Source: Lentzea albidocapillata (lineage in GTDB: Bacteria > Actinomycetota > Actinomycetes > Mycobacteriales > Pseudonocardiaceae). From it: a DNA stretch of 64,000 nucleotides. The stretch spans positions 186,001 through 250,000 of the forward strand of contig NZ_JOEA01000020.1 of the NCBI RefSeq assembly GCF_000719115.1, read 5' to 3'. The stretch's first letter is position 1. Each line of letters begins with the position of its first letter. The translations under genes were made by a program, and so were the position numbers. Shown one piece after another: positions 22,091 to 30,097 of this stretch. Below the pieces are notes generated by a model. That model was not told where the DNA came from. It did not search any database and saw nothing but the letters and a program-made list of their open reading frames with translations.

Positions 22091-23004
22091 GCAACGCCCC
22101 CGTGCCACCGGACGGGCCGATCGGAGCGCAGCCGGACATCCCGGTCTGCGCACGTCATTCCGATCGGCCTACCCGGCTGCGCTGCAGCAGGTGCGACCGT
22201 CCGGCGTGCCCGGACTGTCTGCGCGACGCCTCGGTCGGCATGCAGTGCGTCGACTGTGTGAACGAGGGCGCCCGCACGGTGCGCCAAGCCCGCACGTCCG
22301 CGGGCGCGGTGGTCTCCCACGGCCGCCCGATCATCACGCAGGTGATGATCGCGCTCAACGTGCTCGCGTACGTCGTCACGGTCGTCCAGTCCGGCAGCCC
22401 GATGAACAACTCGCGGGCCGGCCTGTTCACCGCGACCTCGATGATCCCGGAGCTCACCGCCAACGGTGAGTGGTGGCGGATCCTCACGTCGGGGTTCATG
22501 CACTTCGGCCTGATCCACCTCGTGCTCAACATGGCCGCGCTCTTCGTGGTGGGCCCTGTGATCGAGCAGGAGCTGGGCAAGCTGCGGTACAGCGCCGTCT
22601 ACTTCCTGTCGCTACTCGGCGGCAGTGCGGCGGCGTTCTTCTTCGGCACCGTCTGCCAGCAGCTCGCCGGTGCGTCCGGCGCGGTGTTCGGCCTGATGGG
22701 CGCGCTGTTGATCGTGTTCAAGCGGCAGAAGCGGGACATCTCGACGATCCTCGTGATCGTCGGCATCAACCTGGTGTCGAACCTCTTCACCAACGCCTCG
22801 CTGCTCGGGCATCTCGGCGGGTTCGTGATCGGCGGCCTGCTGACGCTCGCCATGGTCAAGGCGCCCGCGAAGAACCGCAACGCCTACCAGATCGGCGCTG
22901 TGGTGGCGGCCGCGTTGTTGCTCGGAGTCATGTTCGTGTTGCGTGCCTCCGAACTCGACACGGCGGCCGAAGTGATCCTGGAGTACGCCAGGACCTGCCG
23001 CTAG
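22087..23004 (+). CDS. rhomboid family intramembrane serine protease with N-terminal zinc-ribbon
   Basis: 305 residues. A B-box-like zinc-binding head (CARHSDRPTRLRCSRCDRPACPDC...CVDC, about 22-60) is followed by a rhomboid core of six or seven membrane helices. Catalytic Ser is in GASGAVFG and catalytic His in LGHLGGFVIGG. The upstream HFGLIHLVLNMAAL motif (H-x4-H-x3-N type) forms the oxyanion region. Cleaves transmembrane substrates in the bilayer; the substrate is unknown. GTG start overlaps the ppiA stop. Confidence 0.93.
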   Translation: MSNAPVPPDGPIGAQPDIPVCARHSDRPTRLRCSRCDRPACPDCLRDASVGMQCVDCVNEGARTVRQARTSAGAVVSHGRPIITQVMIALNVLAYVVTVVQSGSPMNNSRAGLFTATSMIPELTANGEWWRILTSGFMHFGLIHLVLNMAALFVVGPVIEQELGKLRYSAVYFLSLLGGSAAAFFFGTVCQQLAGASGAVFGLMGALLIVFKRQKRDISTILVIVGINLVSNLFTNASLLGHLGGFVIGGLLTLAMVKAPAKNRNAYQIGAVVAAALLLGVMFVLRASELDTAAEVILEYARTCR

Positions 23005-23011
23005 AACTGAT

Positions 23012-23407
23012 TCACGGCCGCAGTGCGTGGAGCACTCCGGCGACTTCTTCGGGATCGGCGCCGAGGTCCAGTCTCGTGAGCACCACGAGACGGTCATCGG
23101 CGTCGAGTTCCAATGTCTGCTGTTCCCTGCCGAGCCGGCGAGTGGTCTGCAGCTTGACCTTCACCTCGTGCCACGGCAGCAGTGTCGTGCCCGTGAACCC
23201 GCGCACGGCCAGGCCGTCGACGTCCGCGGTGAGCCTCGGGCGTGCGATCGTCGCGAACGCCGCGAGGCAGGTGACCAGCAGCGTTGCCAGTCCGATGAGG
23301 AGACGGCCCGCGTTGTCGTCGGCGATGAACGCCGCGACGGCGAGGGCGAGGGCGGCCACCCACGCGGTGACGACCAGCGGGACGGGCGTGGACCAGGTTC
23401 GAGTCAC
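23012..23407 (-). CDS. PH-like domain membrane protein
   Basis: 131 residues from GTG 23407 (MTRTWSTPVPLVVTAW). Two membrane helices (PLVVTAWVAALALAVAAFIA and LLIGLATLLVTCLAAFATIA) are followed by a small PH-like beta domain (RLTADVDGLAVRGFTGTTLLPWHEVKVKL...). The arrangement corresponds to the Rv0010c-like protein found between ppiA and crgA in mycobacteria. Convergent with the rhomboid gene, 7 bp apart. Function unknown. Confidence 0.83.
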   Translation of the reverse strand: MTRTWSTPVPLVVTAWVAALALAVAAFIADDNAGRLLIGLATLLVTCLAAFATIARPRLTADVDGLAVRGFTGTTLLPWHEVKVKLQTTRRLGREQQTLELDADDRLVVLTRLDLGADPEEVAGVLHALRP

Positions 23408-23430
23408 ACTGTCGAGTGTCCCGCATGAAA

Positions 23431-23500
23431 TGTGGACAACTGAACGGGTCCGCATGAGGGAAAACCGTCGCTTGTGCATTTTGGTGCAAAGTTGTCCACA
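23431..23500. promoter_or_regulatory. two perfect DnaA boxes, inverted, in an intergenic region
   Basis: TGTGGACAA at 23431-23439 and TTGTCCACA at 23492-23500, upstream of the PH-domain gene. They flank 52 bp of non-coding sequence; a further TTGTCC lies at 23505. No such density is seen in neighbouring intergenic DNA. Confidence 0.6.
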
Positions 23501-23581
23501 GGACTTGTCCCCAATGGGGATGACTTACAACCGTGTGCTTCGGTGACGCTCGGATGAACCAGGTGAACCCGGGGCGAACAA

Positions 23582-23616
23582 AGGTCGGCCCGGACGTGTG
23601 ACGTCCGGGCCGACCT
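23582..23616 (-). terminator. crgA terminator
   Basis: Perfect 15-bp arms AGGTCGGCCCGGACG and CGTCCGGGCCGACCT around TGTGA, 25 bp beyond the crgA stop. Confidence 0.9.
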
Positions 23617-23641
23617 CTACGAACGGTGACTTGCCGAGCGC

Positions 23642-23908
23642 TCAGCGCCAGCGCATCGTCATCAGCAAGCCGATGATCATCAGCGCGAAGCCGATGGCGA
23701 AGTTCCACGCGCCCAGCTCGAGCATGAACGGGATCTTCTCGGCCGCGATGTAGTTGACGACCAGCCACGCGAGGCCCAGCAGCATGAAGCCGAGCATGAC
23801 AACGACGTAGACCGGGTGAGACGGCCCCGCTGCCTTGACCTTGACCGGCGTGCGGCGGTCAGTGGGTGCGGTGTAGACCGCCTTCTTCCGGACCTTCGAC
23901 TTGGGCAT
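23642..23908 (-). CDS. crgA: cell division protein CrgA
   Basis: 88 residues from ATG 23908. A basic N-terminus ([20 protein letters not shown]) is followed by two membrane helices ([22 protein letters not shown] and [21 protein letters not shown]) and ends MRWR, the complete CrgA pattern. It helps coordinate FtsZ-ring and septal or polar peptidoglycan synthesis, interacting with FtsI/PBP proteins in actinobacteria. Location just before the sortase and pkn block is conserved. Confidence 0.95.
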   Translation of the reverse strand: MPKSKVRKKAVYTAPTDRRTPVKVKAAGPSHPVYVVVMLGFMLLGLAWLVVNYIAAEKIPFMLELGAWNFAIGFALMIIGLLMTMRWR

Positions 23909-24054
23909 GCTGTCCTCGCCTGACGTGGATATCCGTGAGTGACGCGAGTTTACGTGCACTACTCAGTAGACACGTTAACGTAGCGGCGGTGGTCAGCGAA
24001 CCATCCTTGTAGACGCAGTTGTTTTCAGTTCACAGTCCGCGCGGAGGTTCTCAG

Positions 24055-25230
24055 GTGAACTCGGGACCCCAGCAGCCGCCTCCACGGCGTCCTGTACCTC
24101 GTCGTGATGACCTGCAGCACGTGCGGGCCACACCGGCTCCCCACCCCGTGCCGCCGCCCGAGGCGACTCAGTTCACCAGTGCTTTCTCCGGAAGCCTGCC
24201 TCCGAACGCCCAGCGGCCGCCCTTCCCCGGCCCGCCTCCGGGCGGAGTGCCCCGCAGGCCGACGCCGCCGCGTCCCCGCCCGGTCGATCCGCCCACCGAG
24301 GTGATCCCGCGCGTCGAGGACGACTACGACGACGAGTACTACGACGATGACGAGTACTACGACGATGACGAGTACTACGACGACGAGCCTGCGGCGAAGG
24401 ACGCCCCGCCGCCGGACAGCATCGCGCGCAAGGCCGTGCGCGGTGTTGGCGAAGCCCTCATCACGATGGGCCTGGTCGTACTGCTGTTCGTCGTCTACGA
24501 GGTCTACGTGACCGACCTGCTCTCCGCGGAGAAGCAGCAGGACGCGACCGCCGCGCTCGACTCCGAATGGAGCTCGAACGTCGTCACGCCGCCCCCGGCG
24601 GACCCGAACCGTCAGTCGAAGCTGAACCTCATCGAGGGCAAGGCCTTCGCGAAGATGTACATCCCGGTCTTCGGCAACGACTGGAAGTTCTCCGTCGTCG
24701 AGGGCACCACGGACAAGCACCTCGAAATCGGCCCCGGCCACTACAAGGACACCGCCCAGCCCGGCGAGGCCGGCAACTTCTCCATCGCCGGCCACCGCGT
24801 GGGCAAGGGCGCGCCGTTCAACGACCTCGACCTGCTCCAGTCCTGCAACTCGATCGTCGTGCAGACCCAGACCCAGTGGTACGTCTACCGGGTGCTGCCG
24901 ATGCGCAACGAGGTGGCCGGCTGGGCCTCGAACCCGAAGTCGAAAGAAGCCGCCTGCACCGGCGTGGCCCCGCTGTCGACGACGCTCGGCGACGCCTACG
25001 CGAAGACCGTCGGCCAGGAGATCGTCGTGCCGACCCAGGGCGAGGTCATCGCCCCCATCCCGCACCACGTGGGCGCGGCCGTGCCCGCCGACAAGCAGGC
25101 CCGGCTGCTCACGCTGACCACCTGCCACCCGCGCTTCTCCGACAAGCAGCGCCTGATCGTGCACGCCATCGAGACCAAGAGCTACCCGGTGGCCGACGGC
25201 TTCGTGCCGCCCGAGATGACGGAGGGCTGA
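24055..25230 (+). CDS. srtE: class E sortase
   Basis: 391 residues from GTG 24055 (GGAGG at good spacing). The Pro-rich cytoplasmic N-terminus ends in a striking acidic Tyr/Asp/Glu repeat (DDEYYDDDEYYDDDEYYDDE, about 95-115). A membrane helix follows (ALITMGLVVLLFVVYEVYV), then the sortase barrel with His in SIAGHRVGKG, Cys357 in TLTTCHPRFS and Arg in QRLIVHA. Class E enzymes anchor proteins with LAxTG-like signals in high-GC actinobacteria. No substrate gene is adjacent. The stop overlaps the next small gene (TGATG). Confidence 0.93.
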   Translation: MNSGPQQPPPRRPVPRRDDLQHVRATPAPHPVPPPEATQFTSAFSGSLPPNAQRPPFPGPPPGGVPRRPTPPRPRPVDPPTEVIPRVEDDYDDEYYDDDEYYDDDEYYDDEPAAKDAPPPDSIARKAVRGVGEALITMGLVVLLFVVYEVYVTDLLSAEKQQDATAALDSEWSSNVVTPPPADPNRQSKLNLIEGKAFAKMYIPVFGNDWKFSVVEGTTDKHLEIGPGHYKDTAQPGEAGNFSIAGHRVGKGAPFNDLDLLQSCNSIVVQTQTQWYVYRVLPMRNEVAGWASNPKSKEAACTGVAPLSTTLGDAYAKTVGQEIVVPTQGEVIAPIPHHVGAAVPADKQARLLTLTTCHPRFSDKQRLIVHAIETKSYPVADGFVPPEMTEG

Positions 25231-25385
25231 TGTACGGCTGGATCTGGCGGCACCTGCCGGGCCCGCTGTTCCTGCGGGTCATCGAGGCCGTCGTGCTGGT
25301 CTTCGGCATCGTCGCGCTGCTGATGTTCGTGGTGTTCCCGTGGGCCGAGCCGAAGCTGCCGTTCAACAACGTCACAACGCAGTGA
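25230..25385 (+). CDS. small membrane protein coupled to the sortase gene
   Basis: 51 residues starting at ATG 25230, which shares its A with the sortase TGA. One membrane helix (FLRVIEAVVLVFGIVALLMFVVF) follows a Trp-rich start MYGWIWRHLPGP; the tail is WAEPKLPFNN. Translational coupling and the hydrophobic profile support a real gene. It may assist the sortase or its membrane placement (inference); the family is unnamed here. Confidence 0.8.
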   Translation: MYGWIWRHLPGPLFLRVIEAVVLVFGIVALLMFVVFPWAEPKLPFNNVTTQ

Positions 25386-25655
25386 GTTGCTCCTCGGAGA
25401 GCCGCAGTTCAGGTCGCCTGATCGGGTGATGTCCAGCTGCGATCATGGAGCTGGACCCGCTGTTTGCGCAGCTCAGCTCGCTGATCGGTTAGCGTGGTGT
25501 GGTACGGCGGAGGAGTTGTCCACAGGATGCCGGGCACCGCAGGAACCGAAACCTCGCCGTCGTCGTTGCGCATGAGGAAGCGCGCGGGGGCAGCGGGCAC
25601 AGGATCGCCGTCCTCCCTCTGAGGGCACGACAGCTGTTCACACAGGTCGAGTCTC
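25386..25655. other. gene-free stretch with one DnaA box
   Basis: No convincing gene. A perfect DnaA box TTGTCCACA lies at 25516-25524. The 22-bp tandem repeats follow. Confidence 0.5.
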
Positions 25656-25721
25656 AACTCGGCCAGCGTCCGCGCGGAACTCGGCCAGCGTCCGCGCGGA
25701 ACTCGGCCAGCGTCCGCGCGG
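25656..25721. repeat. three perfect 22-bp tandem repeats
   Basis: Units at 25656-25677, 25678-25699 and 25700-25721 are identical, each made of AACTCGGCCAGC followed by GTCCGCGCGG. No ribosome-binding site or coherent gene covers them. Confidence 0.9.
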
Positions 25722-25790
25722 ACGCGACCGAAACATGTGAAACCGCCACCGCGCGAACACGCGATGGCGGCCTCATCGGGGAACGGCGTT

Positions 25791-25934
25791 CTCAGCCGTT
25801 CAGGTTCTCAGCCGTTCAGGTTCTCAGCCGTTCAGGTTCTCAGCCGTTCAGGTTCTCAGCCGTTCGAGATCTCAGCCGTTCGAGATCTCAGCCGTTCGAG
25901 ATCTCAGCCGTTCGAGATCTCAGCCGTTCGAGAT
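25791..25934. repeat. nine-copy 16-bp tandem array at the 3' end of the ferredoxin reductase gene
   Basis: CTCAGCCGTT recurs with exact 16-bp spacing at 25791, 25807, 25823, 25839, 25855, 25871, 25887, 25903 and 25919. The spacer hexamer is CAGGTT after the first four copies and CGAGAT after the last five. On the minus strand the gene-proximal units read ATCTCGAACGGCTGAG, which is the last codons (I-S-N-G) and TGA stop of the reductase gene; the array therefore repeats the gene's end. Confidence 0.95.
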
Positions 25935-27263
25935 CGTGGTCATCTCCTCGCGCGACACGACCTTCACGCGCTCACGCCCGTGCGCCGCGCCCAGCGCGAT
26001 CTCGTGCGCGTCGAGCCGGCCCCAGCCCTCGTTGGTCACGAACGGCACGCCGCGCTGCTCCAGGAACTCGACCACTGCCGAAGGCTCCGGCGACGTGGCG
26101 AGGGGGAGTGCGGCGGCGTCCTCGAGGAGGCTGGTGATGGTCTCCAGGGCGTCGCCCTTGGTGTGGCCGATGAGGCCGATCGGGCCGCGCTTGATCCAGC
26201 CGGTCGTGTAGACGCCGGGCATGGGCACCTCGTCGAGGTCCAGCACGCGGCCGGCGAGGTGGGGGATCGTGCCCGAGACGTGGTCGAACGGGATGTCGGC
26301 CAGGTGCGTCGAGAGGTAGCCGACGGCGCGGTAGACGGCCTGGACGTCCCAGTCGGTGAAGACGCCGGTGCCGCGGGCGTTGCCGTCGCCGGTCAGCTCC
26401 TGGGTTTCGGTGCGCAGGCCGGTGACGCGGCCGGAGCCGAGCACCTCGACCGGTGCCTCCAGGAAGTGCAGGTGCAGGCGGCGCGGGCGGGTGCCGACGT
26501 CGCGGATCGCCCATTCCTGGAGGGTCTTCACGATCATCTCGACCTGCTTGTTGGTCCTGATCGCGTGCATCGAGGCCTCGTCGAACTCGATGCCCTCGGC
26601 GTGGACGATCACCTCGACGTTCGGCGAGTGGTCGAGTTCGCGCAGTTCCAGTGGCGTGAACTTGGCCTGGGCCGGGCCGCGGCGGCCGAAGACGTGCACG
26701 TCCGTGACCGGGGACGACGACAGGCCCTCGTAGACGTTCTCGGGGATCTCGGTCACCAGCAGTTCGTCGGCGGTCTTGGCCAGGATTCGGGCCACGTCCA
26801 GGGCGACGTTGCCGACGCCCAGCACCGCGACGGACCGCGCCTCCAGCGGCCAGGTGCGCGGGACGTCGGGGTGGCCGTCGTACCACGACACGAAGTCCGC
26901 GGCGCCGTAGCTGCCGGGCAGGTCGATGCCGGGGAGATCGAGGGCGCGGTCGGCCGAGGCGCCGGTGGAGAAGATGACGGCGTCGTAGAACTGGCGCAGG
27001 TCGTCGAGCTTGATGTCGACGCCGTACTCGACGTTGCCGAAGAAGCGGACCGACGGCCGGTCGAGCACCTTCTGCAGGGCCGTGACGATGCCCTTGATGC
27101 GCGGGTGGTCGGGTGCGACGCCGTAGCGGACGAGGCCGTAGGGCGCCGGCAGCTTCTCGAAGAGGTCGATCTGCGCGTCGACGTCGGACTTGGTCAGGAT
27201 GTCGGCGGCGTACACGCCCGCCGGTCCAGCGCCGACGACCGCGACGCGCAAGGAGCGACTCAT
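25920..27263 (-). CDS. fprA: NADPH-ferredoxin/adrenodoxin-type reductase FprA
   Basis: 447 residues. FAD enzyme passing electrons from NADPH to ferredoxins that serve P450s and other iron-sulfur proteins. N-terminal FAD motif VAVVGAGPAGVYAADIL, then EKLPAPYGLVRYGVAPDHPRIK typical of the FprA/adrenodoxin reductase class, the NADPH Rossmann motif VAVLGVGNVALDVARIL, and C-terminal GVYTTGWIKRGPIGLIGHTKGDA. The length equals mycobacterial FprA. An iron-box-like palindrome is just upstream, so IdeR/DmdR-type control is likely. The 3' end is part of a 16-bp tandem array, so stop-region length may vary between strains. Confidence 0.95.
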   Translation of the reverse strand: MSRSLRVAVVGAGPAGVYAADILTKSDVDAQIDLFEKLPAPYGLVRYGVAPDHPRIKGIVTALQKVLDRPSVRFFGNVEYGVDIKLDDLRQFYDAVIFSTGASADRALDLPGIDLPGSYGAADFVSWYDGHPDVPRTWPLEARSVAVLGVGNVALDVARILAKTADELLVTEIPENVYEGLSSSPVTDVHVFGRRGPAQAKFTPLELRELDHSPNVEVIVHAEGIEFDEASMHAIRTNKQVEMIVKTLQEWAIRDVGTRPRRLHLHFLEAPVEVLGSGRVTGLRTETQELTGDGNARGTGVFTDWDVQAVYRAVGYLSTHLADIPFDHVSGTIPHLAGRVLDLDEVPMPGVYTTGWIKRGPIGLIGHTKGDALETITSLLEDAAALPLATSPEPSAVVEFLEQRGVPFVTNEGWGRLDAHEIALGAAHGRERVKVVSREEMTTISNG

Positions 27264-27273
27264 GACACCTATT

Positions 27274-27292
27274 TTAGGGTAGCCTTACCTCA
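27274..27292. promoter_or_regulatory. iron box (IdeR/DmdR-type operator) upstream of fprA
   Basis: TTAGGGTAGCCTTACCTCA matches about 15 of 19 positions of the DtxR-family consensus TTAGGTTAGGCTAACCTAA. It is 11 bp upstream of the fprA ATG, where bound repressor would block transcription. The divergent trpG gene starts 49 bp away on the other side. Confidence 0.75.
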
Positions 27293-27340
27293 GCGGAGAC
27301 GAGAGCTAACTCACTCGACTCGACCGACTAGGCTCTCTTC

Positions 27341-27982
27341 ATGCGCGTGCTCGTGGTCGACAACTACGACAGCTTCGTCTACAACCTGGTCCAGTACCTG
27401 GCTCAGCTGGGTGCGGAGTGCGTCGTGCGGCGCAACGACGAGGTGGACCTCGACGAGATCGGCAAGGTCGACGGTGTCCTCGTCAGCCCCGGCCCCGGTA
27501 CACCGGAGCGCGCGGGCGCGAGCATCGACGTCATCAAGAAGTGTGCCGACACCGGCAAACCCGTCTTCGGCGTGTGCCTCGGCCACCAGGCCATCGGTGT
27601 CGTCTGGGGCGGCACGGTCGACCGCGCGCCGGAGTTGTTGCACGGCAAGACGAGCATCGTCTTCCACGAGGGCAAGGGTGTTCTCGCCGGCGTGCCGCAG
27701 CCGTTCATCGCGACGCGCTACCACTCGCTGACGGTGCTGCCGGAGACGATCCCCGCGGAGTTCGAGGTCACCGGCAAGACCGAGACCGGCATCGTGATGG
27801 GCATACGCCACAAGGAACTCCCGGTCGAGGGTGTGCAGTTCCACCCCGAGTCGGTGCTGACCGACGGCGGCCACCGGATGCTCGCGAACTGGCTCAAGGT
27901 CTGCGGCTTCGAGGTTCCCGAGGCCACGGTCGCGACGCTCGAGAACGGCATGCGCACGCTCGCCGCGGCCGCGCGTCTGTAG
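27341..27982 (+). CDS. trpG: anthranilate/aminodeoxychorismate synthase glutaminase component
   Basis: 213-residue class I glutamine amidotransferase. Motifs: VVDNYDSFVYNLVQYL, SPGPGTPERAG, catalytic Cys in GVCLGHQAIG, and His/Glu in GVQFHPESVLT. Supplies ammonia to chorismate-utilising synthases for tryptophan or folate; trpG and pabA cannot be told apart from sequence, and no component I gene is near. The position next to pknB is conserved in mycobacteria (trpG/Rv0013). Confidence 0.93.
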   Translation: MRVLVVDNYDSFVYNLVQYLAQLGAECVVRRNDEVDLDEIGKVDGVLVSPGPGTPERAGASIDVIKKCADTGKPVFGVCLGHQAIGVVWGGTVDRAPELLHGKTSIVFHEGKGVLAGVPQPFIATRYHSLTVLPETIPAEFEVTGKTETGIVMGIRHKELPVEGVQFHPESVLTDGGHRMLANWLKVCGFEVPEATVATLENGMRTLAAAARL

Positions 27983-27994
27983 CAGGCAACGAAA

Positions 27995-28026
27995 AAGGGG
28001 CGGCTTCCCAACGGAAGCCGCCCCTT
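27995..28026. terminator. bidirectional terminator trpG/pknB
   Basis: Perfect 14-bp arms AAGGGGCGGCTTCC and GGAAGCCGCCCCTT with loop CAAC, preceded by an A run (T run on the other strand), between the convergent genes. Confidence 0.92.
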
Positions 28027-28041
28027 CGCACGTTCGGAGAA

Positions 28042-30042
28042 TCAGCTTCCGCCGATCCCCAACTGGCCGACGGTGACGGTCACCGCGGTGCCCTTGGTGA
28101 TCGACGTGCCCTTGGCCGGCTGCTGCGTCAGCACCTGGTTACGCTTCGACGGGTCGGTGACGGTCTCCTTCTGCACGTTGAAGGAAGCGTTCCAGCCCAG
28201 CGAGCGCAGTTTCTGCTCGGCTTGCTCCTGGCTCAGCCCCACCAGGTCCGGCATCTCGATCTGGTTGCCCTTCGAGACCCTCAGCGTGACCGTCGAACCC
28301 TTGTCCGCCTTGGTGTTGGCGACCGGGTTCTGCGAGATGACGGTGCCCTCGGGCTTGGCGCTGTCGACCGGCTCCACCACGACCTTGAAGCCGGAACCCT
28401 CCAGCGTCTGGCGGGCGTCGGCCTGGTCGTCGTTCACGACGCCGGGCACGTTCACCTTGTCCGGCGCCCTGCCGAGCTGGATGTTGATCGTGCCACCCTT
28501 TTTCAGCTTCAGGCCGACCTCGGGGTTCTGCTGCGCGACCTTGCCGGCCTTGGCCGCGTCGTCGACCTCGATGGACTCGCCCTGCTGCAGCTTGAAGCCG
28601 TTGGGATCCTTGTCCAGGATCGCCTGGGCCTCCAGCGCCGTCTTGCCCTTCAGGTCGGGGACCGTGCCCTCACCAGGTGGCGCGCCGACGGAGATGGTGA
28701 CCTGCCCACTCTTCGTCAGCTGGGTGCCCTCCGGCGGGTTGGTGCTGATCACCTTGTTGATCTGGTCTGCGGTGCACTTCGCGGCAGCGCCGCCCGGGCC
28801 GGGCTCACATGCGACGTCCTCCTGGACGGCCACGAGGCCGGCCTTCTGGATCCTCTCCTTGGCCTCCAACGGACTCAGGCCCACGATCGACGGGACCGAG
28901 ACCTTCTCCGTCGCCGCGTTGCCCTGGTCCATCACGTTCTTGGTGATCCACGCGGCGAGACCGAGGACGGCCACGCACAGGATCACCACCAACGTGACCA
29001 TGATGGCCTTCTTGCGCCTCGCGCGACGCTCTTCTTCCTCGTCGGCGATCGGGTCGTAGTCGTCGTCCGGCTCCGACTTCAACGCCGCCGGGCGGTGTCT
29101 TCCGCCGGACACGACCTGTGTGCGTGCGGGACGTGCCGCCGCCTGCTCGTTCATCACGGCGGTGCGGTCCTCGGCCGTCATCACGGCGGGCGCGGACGGA
29201 CGCTGACCCGACAGCACGCGCACCAGGTCGCCGCGCATTTCCGCAGCCGACTGGTAGCGGTTCGCCGGGCCCTTCGACATCGCCTTCAGCACGATCGCGT
29301 CGAGCTGCGGCGACACCTTCGGGTTCAGCTGCGACGGGGCCTTCGGGTCTTCCCGCACGTGCTGGTACGCGACCGCCACGGGCGAGTCGCCGGTGAACGG
29401 GGGCTCGCCGGTGAGCAGCTCGAACAGCACACAACCGGCCGCGTAGACATCGGAACGGGCGTCGACGGACTCGCCGCGCGCCTGCTCCGGCGACAGGTAC
29501 TGGGCCGTGCCGATGACCGCGGCGGTCTGCGTGACCGCGGCCTGGCCGTCGTGCAGCGCACGGGCGATGCCGAAGTCCATCACCTTCACGGCGCCGGACT
29601 TCGTGATCATCACGTTCGCCGGCTTCACGTCGCGGTGGACGATGCCGTGCCGGTGGCTGAAGTCGAGCGCGGCCGAGACGTCGGCCATGACCTCCATCGC
29701 GCGCTTGCCCGACAGCGGACCCTGCGTCTTCACGATGTCGCGCAGCGTCCGTCCGTCGACGAACTCCATCACGATGTACGGCAACGGGCCGTACTCGGTC
29801 TGCGTCTCACCTGTGTCGTAGACGGCGACGATCGCCGGGTGGTTCAGGGCGGCGGAGTTCTGCGCCTCACGCCGGAATCGTTCCTGGAACTGGGAGTCAC
29901 GGGCGAGGTCGGCCCGCAGCACCTTGATCGCCACGTCTCTGCCGAGGCGGACATCCCGCCCCTTGTGGACCTCGGACATGCCGCCGTACCCGAGAGTCTC
30001 ACCCAGTTCGTAGCGGTTTGAGAGCAGTCGCGGAGTGCTCAT
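28042..30042 (-). CDS. pknB: Ser/Thr protein kinase PknB with four PASTA domains
   Basis: 666 residues. Cytoplasmic kinase domain (1-~275): glycine loop GETLGYGGMSEV, catalytic Lys40, HRDVKPAN (Asp138), DFG (Asp157), and activation-loop Thr171 and Thr173 in the same TQT pattern as mycobacterial PknB. A disordered acidic juxtamembrane part, membrane helix KKAIMVTLVVILCVAVLGLAAWI (~345-367), and an extracellular stalk of four PASTA repeats (~380-660; VPSIVGLSPLEA, VPDLKGKTALEA, VPGVVNDDQADA, MPDLVGLSQEQA) follow. PASTA domains sense muropeptides or lipid II. Last gene of the fhaA-to-pknB series and controls growth and wall synthesis. Confidence 0.98.
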   Translation of the reverse strand: MSTPRLLSNRYELGETLGYGGMSEVHKGRDVRLGRDVAIKVLRADLARDSQFQERFRREAQNSAALNHPAIVAVYDTGETQTEYGPLPYIVMEFVDGRTLRDIVKTQGPLSGKRAMEVMADVSAALDFSHRHGIVHRDVKPANVMITKSGAVKVMDFGIARALHDGQAAVTQTAAVIGTAQYLSPEQARGESVDARSDVYAAGCVLFELLTGEPPFTGDSPVAVAYQHVREDPKAPSQLNPKVSPQLDAIVLKAMSKGPANRYQSAAEMRGDLVRVLSGQRPSAPAVMTAEDRTAVMNEQAAARPARTQVVSGGRHRPAALKSEPDDDYDPIADEEEERRARRKKAIMVTLVVILCVAVLGLAAWITKNVMDQGNAATEKVSVPSIVGLSPLEAKERIQKAGLVAVQEDVACEPGPGGAAAKCTADQINKVISTNPPEGTQLTKSGQVTISVGAPPGEGTVPDLKGKTALEAQAILDKDPNGFKLQQGESIEVDDAAKAGKVAQQNPEVGLKLKKGGTINIQLGRAPDKVNVPGVVNDDQADARQTLEGSGFKVVVEPVDSAKPEGTVISQNPVANTKADKGSTVTLRVSKGNQIEMPDLVGLSQEQAEQKLRSLGWNASFNVQKETVTDPSKRNQVLTQQPAKGTSITKGTAVTVTVGQLGIGGS

Positions 30043-30097
30043 CGGTGCTTCGTCCCGCTCCTCGTCGACGGTGTTCCGAACTCGGTTCTGGTCTTGC

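Noticed and set aside
25791-25934. Possible CRISPR array
   Set aside because: Units are 16 bp with no unique spacers, begin inside a coding gene, and no cas genes are present. It is a simple tandem repeat.
27418-30021. 867-codon open frame antisense to pknB and overlapping trpG in another frame
   Set aside because: Both real genes have all catalytic motifs; the antisense product is low-complexity Arg/Gly/His-rich.
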